This document shows, in pieces, positions 1 to 7,135 of a DNA stretch of 13,427 bases. Both the position numbers and the translations under genes were made by a program. This DNA is from Azospirillum brasilense (GTDB lineage Bacteria > Pseudomonadota > Alphaproteobacteria > Rickettsiales > UBA3002), in NCBI GenBank assembly GCA_003241645.1, contig QFOX01000047.1, forward strand, positions 1 through 13,427. The letters run 5' to 3'. The notes below the pieces were generated by a model, which was not told the origin of the DNA, searched no databases, and saw only the letters and a program-made list of their open reading frames with translations. How positions within the stretch are numbered: the first letter of the stretch is position 1; every line of letters begins with the position of its first letter.

Positions 1-240
1 GGCTACGCGCTGCCCATGATCTACGGCACCGAAGTGATCGGTGGACTGTTGCTGGTGCTGGGCGGTTGGAAGCCGCTTGCATTGCTGCTGCTGGCGCCGA
101 TTACCGCCAACATCGTGCTGTACGACGTGATGCTGAACCCCTCAGGTCTTGCCATCGGCATCGTGATTGCCCTGATCCATGCGTTTCTGCTATGGGTGAC
201 CCGCAAGGCGTATGCGCCGTTGTTGGAATGCCAATGTTAA
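1..240 (+). CDS. DoxX-like membrane protein, C-terminal fragment
   Basis: The reading frame is open from the first base of the window and ends at TAA 238-240, so only the last 79 residues are visible and the true start lies outside. The fragment is almost entirely hydrophobic, with two or three membrane helices (about residues 8-25, 27-42 and 50-66 of the visible part) and a short basic tail (VTRKAYAPLL). The pattern of a glycine-rich helix ending in GGWKPLALLLLAPITANI, then a short loop with NPSGL, then a last helix, fits the C-terminus of DoxX-family proteins. DoxX proteins are small four-helix inner-membrane proteins, often tied to redox or thiol stress. The stop is 7 bases before the response-regulator start, so the genes probably share a transcript. 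The family call rests on half a protein. Confidence 0.6.
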   Translation, partial: GYALPMIYGTEVIGGLLLVLGGWKPLALLLLAPITANIVLYDVMLNPSGLAIGIVIALIHAFLLWVTRKAYAPLLECQC

Positions 241-247
241 GGTCGGG

Positions 248-907
248 ATGCGCATTTTATACGTAGAGGATGATGTCCAGCTCGGTCAGGCCACCAGCTC
301 CGGCCTGAAGGACGAGTTCGCGGTCGATTGGTTCACGAATGTGGACGATGCTGAGGAAGCGTTGCGTCAGGTCGCCTACGACATGATCGTGCTGGATATT
401 AACCTGCCGGGGCGCAGTGGGCTTGAGTTCCTGCGTGAGCAGCGCGCCAGGGGCAATACCCTGCCGGTGCTGCTGCTCACTGCGCGCGATACCGTGCCCC
501 AGCGGGTGCAGGGGCTGAATGCCGGGGCGGATGATTACCTCATCAAGCCCTACGATTTCGAGGAGCTGCTTGCCCGCATCGGCGCACTGGTGCGCCGCCG
601 CAGCCAGCCCTACCGCGACGTGATGCGCTACCGCGACCTGACGGTCGATTTCTCCGGCCATATCGTGCAGCTGGATGGGGTGCCCCTGACCATTACCCAG
701 CGCGAGTTCGATGTGCTGCGCATTCTGCTGGAAGAGCAGGGGCGCTGCCTTAGCAAAGACCAGATCGCCGAGAAGATGTATGGCTGGGACGACGAGGTCG
801 AGAGCAACACCATTGAAGTCTATATCTCTGCGCTGCGCCGTAAACTTGGCAAAGAATATATCCGCACCATCCGTGGCCTTGGCTACCTGATGGAGAAGCA
901 TGCATGA
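248..907 (+). CDS. OmpR-family response regulator (QseB/PmrA type)
   Basis: This is a 219-residue DNA-binding response regulator. The receiver domain (about 1-115) has the acidic pocket E7-D8-D9, the phospho-acceptor D50 in VLDINLPG, the switch threonine T78 in LLLTARD, and K100 in the IKPYDF motif. The C-terminal winged helix (about 125-217) carries TQREFDVLRILLE, the recognition-helix region SNTIEVYISALRRKLG, and the wing IRTIRGLGYL, as in QseB, PmrA/BasR and TctD. I start at ATG 248 because MRILYVEDD is the normal beginning of this family and AAGG lies 5 bases upstream; the upstream ATG at 212 would lie inside the preceding gene and add 12 atypical residues. Its stop overlaps the kinase start (ATGA at 904-907), so the two are translationally coupled. 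QseB and PmrA cannot be told apart from sequence alone. Confidence 0.95.
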   Translation: MRILYVEDDVQLGQATSSGLKDEFAVDWFTNVDDAEEALRQVAYDMIVLDINLPGRSGLEFLREQRARGNTLPVLLLTARDTVPQRVQGLNAGADDYLIKPYDFEELLARIGALVRRRSQPYRDVMRYRDLTVDFSGHIVQLDGVPLTITQREFDVLRILLEEQGRCLSKDQIAEKMYGWDDEVESNTIEVYISALRRKLGKEYIRTIRGLGYLMEKHA

Positions 908-2229
908 GAACCACGTCGCTGCGCGGGCGGTTGCTCAAATCATTGCTGGTGCCAATCCTTGTGGGCATTGCCTTCGTGGGCGCAGCGTCATGTTTTTCCA
1001 CTTACCATGAGGCCGCCGAAATTTACGATGCGGAGCAGGTGCATTTTGCTAAGGTGCTGCACACGCTGGCGCAGCAGATCGACAAGGCCCAGATCGTGGA
1101 TATTGCCGGCGAGAAACGCCGCAACGCGTACGAAAAATATATCACCTTCCGCGTGTGGAAGAATGACGAGCTGTTCCTGCAATCCGACAATGTGCATGAT
1201 TTCGGGCCCATCACCCAGTCGGAAGGGTTCAGCGACCGAATGATCGGTGATGTGCGCTGGCGCTTCTACGTGGAGCGCCGCGGCAACGTGACCGTGGAGG
1301 TGGCCGAGGAAAACGAAGTGCGCCTTGATCTGGTGCGCCACATTCTGGCGGGCGTATTCCTGCCGCAGCTCATCATCATTCCGGTGATCGCGATCATCAT
1401 CGGCTTCGGTATCAGCCGCGGCCTGCAGCCGGTGGAGCGGCTTTCGCAGCTGGTACGCCTACGCAACATCAACCAGCTGGAGCCCATCTCCACGCATGGA
1501 ACGGCGCGAGAGCTGCGCCCGATGGTGGATGCGATCAACGACCTGATGGGGCGGGTGAGCGATGCTATGCGCATCGAGAAGAATTTTACGAATTACGCGG
1601 CGCATGAAATGCGCACGCCGATCGCTGCACTGAAAACGCAGGCGCAGGTGATTCTGCGCACGCAGGATGCGGCTAAGCAAAAGCAGCTGGCTGCCGATTT
1701 GCTGATGACGATCGATCGCACCCAGCGCATCATCGAGCAATTGCTGACCTATGCCCGCGTGCAGCATCAGCAGGTGGCGCTTTCGCCCGTGGACCTGCGT
1801 GCGCTGGTGCTGGACGAGGTGCGCCATGTGGTGCCGCGCGCCATGGAAAAGCAGGTCACGATCAATGCCGACGCATTGGCCGAATGCACCTTGCCGCTGC
1901 AGGAAGACCTGCTGCGGCTGGCGCTTTCCAACGTGCTCGACAACGCCGTGAAATATATCGGGCAGGATGGGTGCATTACGGTGGAGCTGACGCCGGATGG
2001 CGATGGTGCCCGCCTTGCCGTGCGCGACGATGGGCCCGGCGTTAGCCCCGAGGAACGCCTGTATCTGTTCGACCCGTTCTACCGCGTGACCGGCAACAAA
2101 GCGCCCGGCGCCGGGCTTGGCCTTGCCATCGTCAAATGGGCGTGCGACCTGCAGCATATTGCCATCACGGTTGAAACGGGGCTGGAAGGCCGCGGTCTTG
2201 GCACGGTGTTCCATATTCCTGCGTCTTAA
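904..2229 (+). CDS. QseC-like membrane sensor histidine kinase
   Basis: This 441-residue inner-membrane histidine kinase is the expected partner of the regulator it overlaps. Helix 1 is at about 12-32 and helix 2 at about 147-170. The periplasmic part between them has about 115 residues and matches the 2CSK_N sensor type (as in QseC/TctE), with the recurring FRVWKNDELFLQS strand. A HAMP-like linker follows (about 172-225). The phospho-accepting histidine is H234 in HEMRTP. The ATPase domain shows an N box (N343, N347 in SNVLDNAVKY), a G1 box (DDGPGV, 375-380), an F box (LFDPFYR, 388-394) and a G2 box (GAGLGLAIV, 402-410). All catalytic motifs are intact. GGAG at 892-895 gives an 8-base spacing to the ATG. 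The ligand is unknown; tricarboxylates, metals and quinone or redox signals are used by relatives. Confidence 0.95.
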   Translation: MRTTSLRGRLLKSLLVPILVGIAFVGAASCFSTYHEAAEIYDAEQVHFAKVLHTLAQQIDKAQIVDIAGEKRRNAYEKYITFRVWKNDELFLQSDNVHDFGPITQSEGFSDRMIGDVRWRFYVERRGNVTVEVAEENEVRLDLVRHILAGVFLPQLIIIPVIAIIIGFGISRGLQPVERLSQLVRLRNINQLEPISTHGTARELRPMVDAINDLMGRVSDAMRIEKNFTNYAAHEMRTPIAALKTQAQVILRTQDAAKQKQLAADLLMTIDRTQRIIEQLLTYARVQHQQVALSPVDLRALVLDEVRHVVPRAMEKQVTINADALAECTLPLQEDLLRLALSNVLDNAVKYIGQDGCITVELTPDGDGARLAVRDDGPGVSPEERLYLFDPFYRVTGNKAPGAGLGLAIVKWACDLQHIAITVETGLEGRGLGTVFHIPAS

Positions 2230-2241
2230 GGTTCGCTTCAG
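2225..2241 (+). promoter_or_regulatory. PmrA-box-like direct repeat before the barrel gene
   Basis: Two hexamers, CTTAAG (2225-2230) and CTTCAG (2236-2241), are separated by 5 bases, giving an 11-base period. The known PmrA/BasR site is YTTAAK-N5-YTTAAK, so this matches at 11 of 12 positions. The first half-site covers the stop codon of the kinase gene and the repeat ends 58 bases before the start of the secreted-protein gene. No good -10 lies at the expected distance (weak candidates TTACTT 2251-2256 and GATACG 2266-2271). The site is inferred from a motif match only. Confidence 0.4.
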
Positions 2242-2299
2242 GTTGGCGCATTACTTCTACCCGTTGATACGCTACCAAACGGGAAGGATGGCTCGCTTC

Positions 2300-3046
2300 A
2301 TGAAGAAACTGGCGCTTTGCATGCTGGCCGGCATGTGTGCATCTCCGGCCTTCGCGGTCGATAAGATCTACATGCCGTATGTGGACGCGGGTGAGTGGGA
2401 GCTGGAGTATTTCGCTAACCGCAGCGTGGACGATGACGGCGCGCTTAACAACGCGCAAGCCCATGAAATTTCGCTGGAGCATGGTGTCAATGACTGGTGG
2501 CAGACGGAAGTGTATGGCATCTGGCAGAAGGACCCCGGCAACAATCTTTCCTTCGATGCGGTGGAGTGGGAGAATATCTTTGAGTTGACCAAGCCCGGTG
2601 AATACTGGGCCGACATGGGCGCGACCATCGCCTATGAATGGACACCCGACAGCGATCAGGCCGATGCGCTGGAAGCCCGCCTGCTGTTCGCCAAACCCAT
2701 TGGTAACACCATCAACGTACTCAATCTGGCGATAGAGAAAGAAGTGGGCGCCGGCACGCAGGACGATCTGGAAGCCGCGCTGCTGTGGAGCACGCGCTAC
2801 AACTATTCGCCCTATTTCCAGCCCGGTTTTGAAATCCAAAGCGAGTTCGGTGAAGTGAACGACCCCTCCAGTTTCGAGGATCAGGAGCATTATGTGGGGC
2901 CGGTCTTCTACGGCACCATTCCGTTTGAAGACGAGGGCGACGAGATCGAGGGGCTTGAATACCGTGTGGGCTACCTGTTCGGCGCCAGCAGCGAAGCCAG
3001 CGATGGGCAGGTCGTGCTGCAGCTGGAATACGAGCTCGACTTCTAG
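2300..3046 (+). CDS. secreted protein, probable outer-membrane barrel
   Basis: This 248-residue protein has a clear signal peptide: MKK, a hydrophobic core, and a likely cut after A19 (SPAFA|VDK). The mature part is acidic, with alternating polar and hydrophobic residues and many W, Y and F residues (WELEYF, WWQTEVYGIW, YWADMGATIAYEW), as in amphipathic beta strands. It ends in LQLEYELDF, and a terminal phenylalanine after alternating hydrophobic residues is the usual recognition signal for outer-membrane barrels. I do not recognise a named family; phenol-degradation-type or transporter-like barrels are possible. ATG 2300 is preferred because it gives a standard signal peptide; ATG 2288 adds MARF but directly abuts the GGGAAGG ribosome site. 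CCCGTT (2260-2265) can pair with AACGGG (2278-2283) next to that site. It follows the kinase gene by 70 bases and is a plausible target of the two-component pair. Confidence 0.78.
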   Translation: MKKLALCMLAGMCASPAFAVDKIYMPYVDAGEWELEYFANRSVDDDGALNNAQAHEISLEHGVNDWWQTEVYGIWQKDPGNNLSFDAVEWENIFELTKPGEYWADMGATIAYEWTPDSDQADALEARLLFAKPIGNTINVLNLAIEKEVGAGTQDDLEAALLWSTRYNYSPYFQPGFEIQSEFGEVNDPSSFEDQEHYVGPVFYGTIPFEDEGDEIEGLEYRVGYLFGASSEASDGQVVLQLEYELDF

Positions 3047-3050
3047 CGCA

Positions 3051-4229
3051 TCACGCGTTCGCGAACAGGCCGGGGTAAGCCGCGCTGCTACGGCTATCCG
3101 GGAAGATCGCGCTTTCCACCACATCGGCCGAAAGGCCGAGATGCTGCTGCAGCACCGCCTTTTGCAGGCTGCGCATGTCGTTCGCGGGGTAAAGGTCGCG
3201 CCCTTCGTACAGCGCATTCTCCGCCAGCGTCGGCCATTCACCGATGATCTGACCGCCGCGCACTGTGCCTCCCAGCAGGAAGGCTACGCTGCCGGTGCCA
3301 TGGTCGGTGCCGCCGGTGCCGTTCATGCGCACCGTGCGCCCGAATTCGGTGACCACCAGCACGGCGGTGTCCTTCCACGCTGCGCCCATGCCGCTGCGGA
3401 ACGCGCTTAGCCCTTCGGCCAGCACGCCCAAGGCCTGCGGTAGGCGACCATTATCGGTGCCTTGACCGGCGTGGGTGTCCCACCCGGTGAGGTCAATGGT
3501 CGCAAGGCGCGCGCCATCGGGCTTCACCATGAAGGTTGCGGCGTTCTTCATCAGGTCGATGAACTGGCGCTGGCCGCGCACGGCGTTACCTTTTGCCATG
3601 TCGGCCATACCACCGGCTTCTTTCAGCGCATCGCCAAACATGGGGTCGGCGGCATACATGTAGCTCACGCGGCTTAGGAAATCCGCGTCGGTTTCCGGCA
3701 GCATGGACGGCGCCCATGACTGCACCTGTTTGCTGCCCTGCATGATCAGCGGCACGCTGGGGCCTACGGCCAAGCCTTTGGTGCCCGCCATGGCCTGCAG
3801 GGTGCGCCCCAGCCAGCCGGTATTGAGCCCGTGCGGGCGGGGCGAGCCATTCTCGAGCAGGTCCTGTGCGTCGAAATGCGAGCGGTCGCGGTACGGAGTG
3901 GATACCGCATGCAGCACCAGCAGTTCCTTGCTGCCATACAGTGCATGGATGGGTTGGAGCGCGCGATGCATGGCAAAATATCCATCGAGTGGCAGCAAGG
4001 CGGTTTCCGGCAGCGCAAGCTTGCTGCGAATAGCGTGGTAATTCGCGTCCTTGATGGGGGCGATGGCGCCGAGCCCATCCATCGCGCCGCGAAGGATCAC
4101 CACCATCAGGCGCTTTTCGGTGGGGGCGCTGGCGAACGCGAGGCGCGGCAGGCCAAGCACGCTGCAGCAGCTTAACGCCCCCATGCCGAGCAGGAATCTA
4201 CGCCGCGTCAGGTCGGTTCCGTGGTCCAT
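3051..4229 (-). CDS. DUF1501 protein, Tat-exported
   Basis: This is a 392-residue protein of the DUF1501 family (alkaline-phosphatase/sulfatase-like fold; activity unknown). It starts with a twin-arginine signal, TRRRFLLG (8-15), a hydrophobic stretch, and a likely cut near AFASA (31-35), so it is probably folded in the cytoplasm, perhaps with a metal cofactor, and exported. Family motifs are visible: LRGAMDGLG (46-54), RSHFDAQD (116-123), GWDTH (249-253), TEFGRT (294-299) and GTDHG (307-311). The conserved D and H residues are candidate metal ligands. The start has GGAGG 5 bases upstream, overlapping the last bases of the DUF1800 gene; only 2 bases separate the genes, so they are coupled. 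It converges on the barrel gene with 4 bases between stops and no terminator between them. Confidence 0.92.
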   Translation of the reverse strand: MDHGTDLTRRRFLLGMGALSCCSVLGLPRLAFASAPTEKRLMVVILRGAMDGLGAIAPIKDANYHAIRSKLALPETALLPLDGYFAMHRALQPIHALYGSKELLVLHAVSTPYRDRSHFDAQDLLENGSPRPHGLNTGWLGRTLQAMAGTKGLAVGPSVPLIMQGSKQVQSWAPSMLPETDADFLSRVSYMYAADPMFGDALKEAGGMADMAKGNAVRGQRQFIDLMKNAATFMVKPDGARLATIDLTGWDTHAGQGTDNGRLPQALGVLAEGLSAFRSGMGAAWKDTAVLVVTEFGRTVRMNGTGGTDHGTGSVAFLLGGTVRGGQIIGEWPTLAENALYEGRDLYPANDMRSLQKAVLQQHLGLSADVVESAIFPDSRSSAAYPGLFANA

Positions 4230-4231
4230 CG

Positions 4232-5560
4232 CTACCTCCGCTGGAATTCAGGGCTGGAAAGCAGGAAGGCCAGCCCATCCTGCGGCGAGGCGGCACCTTT
4301 GATGATGAACGCCGTTTCCTGATGCATGACCGGGCCGAACAATTGCTGCGCCAGATCCAGCGGGTTGGCTTTCGGCGGGAATTGCCGCGCAAACACTTTC
4401 GCCCATTCGATGCGTTTCATCACGCTGTCCGACGACACCCAGCCCATGGCCGTGTCGGACTCACCCGCGGGTGAGGTGGCGCTGAACATGCGGTAATTCA
4501 GCGACGCTAACTGGCGCGCCAGCTTTTGCCCATCGAAGGTGACGCCCTGCACGCGGCAGGCTGAAAGCACGTATTCATACGTCGTTTTGACCTTGGATTG
4601 CGCCATCATCCATGGCTCGGCCATGTCGATCAGCGTGGTGTAGAGCTGCTTCAGGTCACCGCCGGAATCGAGGTAGCTTTTTGCCAGCCGGTCAATGGCC
4701 GCTGGCGGTGGTGTATCGGCAATGAAATGGCGCGCCAGTTTGGTGGCAAGGTGGCGCGCGGTGGCCGGGTGCATGGCGATCATGCGCAAGGCTTTCAGCC
4801 CTTCTTCTACACCCTGTTCCTCAAAAATCTTGCCCAGCAATGTTTTTGGGCCCGGCTCGTGCAGGTTGGGGTTGTACATGAATGCCGCGTCGCGGGGTTT
4901 CACGCTCCACCCGGTGATGATCTTGGCCAGCGCGATCACGTCGTTCTGGGTGTAGCCACTGCCCACGCCCATGGTGTGCAGCTCAAGGATCTCGCGCGCG
5001 AGGTTCTCGTTCAGCCCTTTCTCGCGGCGTTGACCGCCCCGCGAATTCGGGCCGACTGAATGCGCGTTGTCGAGGTAGATCAGCATCGCCGGGTGCTGCA
5101 CCACCGCAATGAGCAGGTCGGCAAAATTACCGGTGAGGTGCGGGCGGATGGCGTGCGCCTCATAGGGGTTCACCAGCGGAACGACGGGGTTCTTCTGCGC
5201 CGATACGGTGAAGTGGTTGCTCCAGAACAGCACCAGCCGTTCGATGAAGGGCTGCGTGCTTTGCACCTGCGCGTTGAAGCGCGTGGCGCATTGCTGCGTG
5301 AATTCCTGCTGCATGCGGCGGCGCAGTAATTTCTGCGCATCGGCTTCTTCTTTGGTTTTGTTCTCGGCCTTCTTGCCTTTGGGCGGGCCCATCATGTCGA
5401 GAATCTCGGAGCGTTTCGGCATCGCCGCGATCGATGGTGGGATAAGCGGATTGGCAATTTGCTGTTTCAGCCAGCCGCGCGCATCGCGCATGCTGTCGAG
5501 TTCTCCGGGCCGGGCACCCAGCCCGAAACGTGTCGTCGCAATGTAAGCCTCAAGACTCAT
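4232..5560 (-). CDS. DUF1800 protein
   Basis: This 442-residue protein belongs to the DUF1800 family, which is nearly always encoded next to DUF1501 and whose biochemical role is not known. Typical segments are TTRFGLGARPGEL near the N-terminus (9-21), LVLFWSNHFTVS (109-120), the highly conserved LNENLAREILELHTMGVG (183-200) followed by YTQNDVIALAKIITGW, then KTLLGK and the ARHLATKLARHF helix. A lysine- and glutamate-rich segment (about 59-85) looks like a disordered insert or coiled helix. I see no signal peptide, unlike its partner, so export would need another route or piggy-back with the Tat substrate. ATG 5560 has GGAG 7 bases upstream. It is first in a two-gene unit. Confidence 0.92.
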   Translation of the reverse strand: MSLEAYIATTRFGLGARPGELDSMRDARGWLKQQIANPLIPPSIAAMPKRSEILDMMGPPKGKKAENKTKEEADAQKLLRRRMQQEFTQQCATRFNAQVQSTQPFIERLVLFWSNHFTVSAQKNPVVPLVNPYEAHAIRPHLTGNFADLLIAVVQHPAMLIYLDNAHSVGPNSRGGQRREKGLNENLAREILELHTMGVGSGYTQNDVIALAKIITGWSVKPRDAAFMYNPNLHEPGPKTLLGKIFEEQGVEEGLKALRMIAMHPATARHLATKLARHFIADTPPPAAIDRLAKSYLDSGGDLKQLYTTLIDMAEPWMMAQSKVKTTYEYVLSACRVQGVTFDGQKLARQLASLNYRMFSATSPAGESDTAMGWVSSDSVMKRIEWAKVFARQFPPKANPLDLAQQLFGPVMHQETAFIIKGAASPQDGLAFLLSSPEFQRR

Positions 5561-5610
5561 GCGCCATCTCCGTACGATTCAGGGCACGCTACCGAACCAT
5601 GCCGGGCTTG

Positions 5611-5639
5611 TCTATACGTAGCCGCGTATAAAGAATCAG
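5611..5639 (-). promoter_or_regulatory. weak candidate promoter with dyad for the DUF1800-DUF1501 unit
   Basis: On the minus strand CTGATT (5634-5639) and TATAGA (5611-5616) lie 17 bases apart, about 50 bases before the DUF1800 start. The -35 matches the consensus at only 3 of 6 positions and overlaps the end of greB. A perfect 6-base inverted repeat, TATACG (5613-5618) and CGTATA (5625-5630) with a 6-base spacer, overlaps the -10 element and could be an operator. No T-tract follows it, so it is not a good terminator for greB. Confidence 0.3.
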
Positions 5640-6190
5640 TAGCGCAGTGCGAGGATCTCCAGATGGTCGATGCCGGCAGGCGTGCGCAGCTCTACCGTGT
5701 CGCCTACGCGGGCTTTCAGCAGTGCCTTGGCCACCGGTGATTGCCAGCTGATCTTGCCGGATTCGACCTGTACCTCATCGGCCCCCACGAGCGTCACGGT
5801 GTGTTCCGAATCGTCGTCGCGCACGAAGGTGACCGTGGCACCAAAGAACACCTGCCGCAAATGTTGCTGCTGGGCGGGGTCCACCACCTCGGCGCTTTCC
5901 AGCCGCTTGCTGAGGTAGCGCACGCGCCGGTCAATCTCGCGCAGGCGCTTTTTACCATAAATGTAATCGCCATTCTCGGAGCGGTCACCATTGCCCGCGG
6001 CCCACGAAACCACTTCCACCACCTTGGGCCGCTCGGTGTAGAGCAGCTGGCGAAGTTCCTGCTGCAATTGCGCGAAGCCAGTGGGGGTGAGGTAATATTT
6101 CTGTGGGGGCGCGGCCGCTTCTGCCGCGTCCTGCTCGGGCAGGTCGGGTTCGTCGCCGTTATCATCTTCTTTGGTGAATGCTTTGCTCAT
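5636..6190 (-). CDS. greB: transcription elongation factor GreB
   Basis: This 184-residue factor rescues backtracked RNA polymerase by reaching through the secondary channel and stimulating transcript cleavage. After an acidic, likely disordered N-terminal extension (residues 1-29) comes the coiled-coil arm, whose tip GDRSENGDY (68-76) carries D69 and E72, matching D41 and E44 of E. coli GreB. KKRLREIDRRVRYL (80-93) is the GreB-type second helix, followed by the FKBP-like domain with VFFGATV (114-120) and SPVAKALLKARVGD (151-164). Length and motifs favour GreB over GreA. I start at ATG 6190 (MSKAFTKEDD, a common start among GreB relatives). There is no ribosome site before it, but a promoter sits immediately upstream, consistent with a leaderless message. 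An in-frame ATG at 6235 would add 15 residues across that promoter and abut a strong hairpin. Confidence 0.9.
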   Translation of the reverse strand: MSKAFTKEDDNGDEPDLPEQDAAEAAAPPQKYYLTPTGFAQLQQELRQLLYTERPKVVEVVSWAAGNGDRSENGDYIYGKKRLREIDRRVRYLSKRLESAEVVDPAQQQHLRQVFFGATVTFVRDDDSEHTVTLVGADEVQVESGKISWQSPVAKALLKARVGDTVELRTPAGIDHLEILALRY

Positions 6191-6196
6191 GCGCAA

Positions 6197-6225
6197 AGTA
6201 TCGGTGGGTTTGGCGGGCCCGTCAA
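6197..6225 (-). promoter_or_regulatory. sigma-70-like promoter of greB
   Basis: Minus-strand TTGACG (6220-6225; 5 of 6 consensus) and GATACT (6197-6202; 4 of 6) are separated by exactly 17 bases. A start point 7 bases beyond the -10 falls on the A of the greB ATG at 6190. The match is by eye; no transcript data are available. Confidence 0.55.
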
Positions 6226-6235
6226 CCGGTTGCAT

Positions 6236-6267
6236 CCCGGGCGGGGCAGGGTGCTACCCCGCCCGGG
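6236..6267 (-). terminator. strong GC hairpin between pirin and greB genes
   Basis: Bases 6236-6246 and 6257-6267 form a perfect 11-base-pair GC stem with a 10-base loop. It lies 9 bases beyond the pirin stop and just upstream of the greB promoter. There is no run of T after it on the minus strand, so it may act as a Rho-assisted terminator, a 3'-end stabiliser, or an insulator for greB rather than a classic intrinsic terminator. Confidence 0.5.
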
Positions 6268-6276
6268 GTTTAGTGC

Positions 6277-6984
6277 TTAATGCACCGGCACGTCGATGAT
6301 GAGGATCTCCGCATCGCTCAGCGCGGTGATGCTCACGGCCTGCTGCGCGGTGATCTCCGCCCCGTCGCCGCGGCGCAGGGCTTCGCCACCATCCAGCGTC
6401 ACTTCACCATCGGCCACCAGCACATACGCCTGATGCTTGATGGGGTGGGTGATGTGCGTGCCTTCCGCCATGCGGCCACCATAGATCGCCGCATCCTGAT
6501 GGATGAACAACGCACCCGCATCGGCATGTTCTTTCATGCCGGACACCAGCAGCGGCAGTGCATCCGTCACCGGGGCTTTGGGGAACTGCTTCGCATCCCA
6601 CCGGGGTGGCACGTTCATGGCGTTCGGCTCGATCCAGATCTGGTAGAGCACGGTCTCTTCGCCCTCACGGTTATGCTCGGCATGCACCACGCCGGTGCCC
6701 GCGCTCATCACCTGCACGTCGCCCGCGCCGGTGCGGCCTTTGTTGCCAAGGCTGTCCTCGTGCGTGATGGCCCCGGCACGCACATAGGTAATGATCTCCA
6801 TGTTGTCGTGCGGGTGCGCACCGAACCCTGCATGCGCGGCGATTCGGTCGTCGTTGATGACGCGCAGCGTGCCGAAGCCCATGCGGTCGCGGTTCAGGTA
6901 ACGCGCGAAGCTGAAATGGTGGCGGGCGTTCAGCCAGCCATGGTTGGCGTGGCCAAGGGTTTCGAATGGATAGGTACGGATCAT
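6277..6984 (-). CDS. pirin-family bicupin (YhhW-like)
   Basis: This 235-residue protein is a pirin-family cupin; some bacterial members (YhhW) cleave quercetin in vitro, others bind metabolic enzymes. The N-terminal cupin retains all four metal ligands: H57 and H59 in GAHPHDNMEIITYV, and H101 and E103 in SAGTGVVHAEHN, at nearly the same positions as in human pirin. The segment FGTLRVINDDRI before the first histidines is typical. The second cupin (about 145-235) has lost the ligand set, as is usual. I start at ATG 6984 (MIRTYPFETLG) because GAGG lies 6 bases upstream; the ATG at 7002 adds six residues without a ribosome site. It is divergent from the ECF sigma gene with about 150 bases between the starts. 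I could not find a convincing promoter for it. Probably a soluble cytoplasmic iron protein; physiological substrate unknown. Confidence 0.92.
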   Translation of the reverse strand: MIRTYPFETLGHANHGWLNARHHFSFARYLNRDRMGFGTLRVINDDRIAAHAGFGAHPHDNMEIITYVRAGAITHEDSLGNKGRTGAGDVQVMSAGTGVVHAEHNREGEETVLYQIWIEPNAMNVPPRWDAKQFPKAPVTDALPLLVSGMKEHADAGALFIHQDAAIYGGRMAEGTHITHPIKHQAYVLVADGEVTLDGGEALRRGDGAEITAQQAVSITALSDAEILIIDVPVH

Positions 6985-7135
6985 GGTATTCCTCGATTTC
7001 ATAAGCGGTTATCGCATGGTGGGAAAGATATGCACAATCTGCAAAAAAAGAAGGGCGTTATTGTCGCGCGGGGGGCTATAAATTGGTTCCAAGGAATCGC
7101 CAGTCGGCATCGTCTAACAGGCAAACAGGATCGGA

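Noticed and set aside
3057..3066. GTTCGCGAAC palindrome at the end of the DUF1501 gene as a shared terminator
   Set aside because: Too short, inside coding sequence, and without a T-run on either side.
2165..3241. 358-residue open frame on the minus strand across the barrel gene
   Set aside because: It runs through two better-supported genes, has no family motif or ribosome site, and is histidine/arginine/alanine-rich like a GC-driven shadow frame.
7061..7082. TTGTCG and TATAAA as a sigma-70 promoter for the sigma gene
   Set aside because: They are only 10 bases apart; TATAAA alone may still be a -10 but no -35 fits at 16-18 bases.
7093..7116. ECF-type promoter GGAAT...CGTCTA before the sigma gene, suggesting autoregulation
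   Set aside because: The spacing is only 13 bases, about 3 shorter than usual for ECF promoters, and the start point would fall next to the ribosome site.
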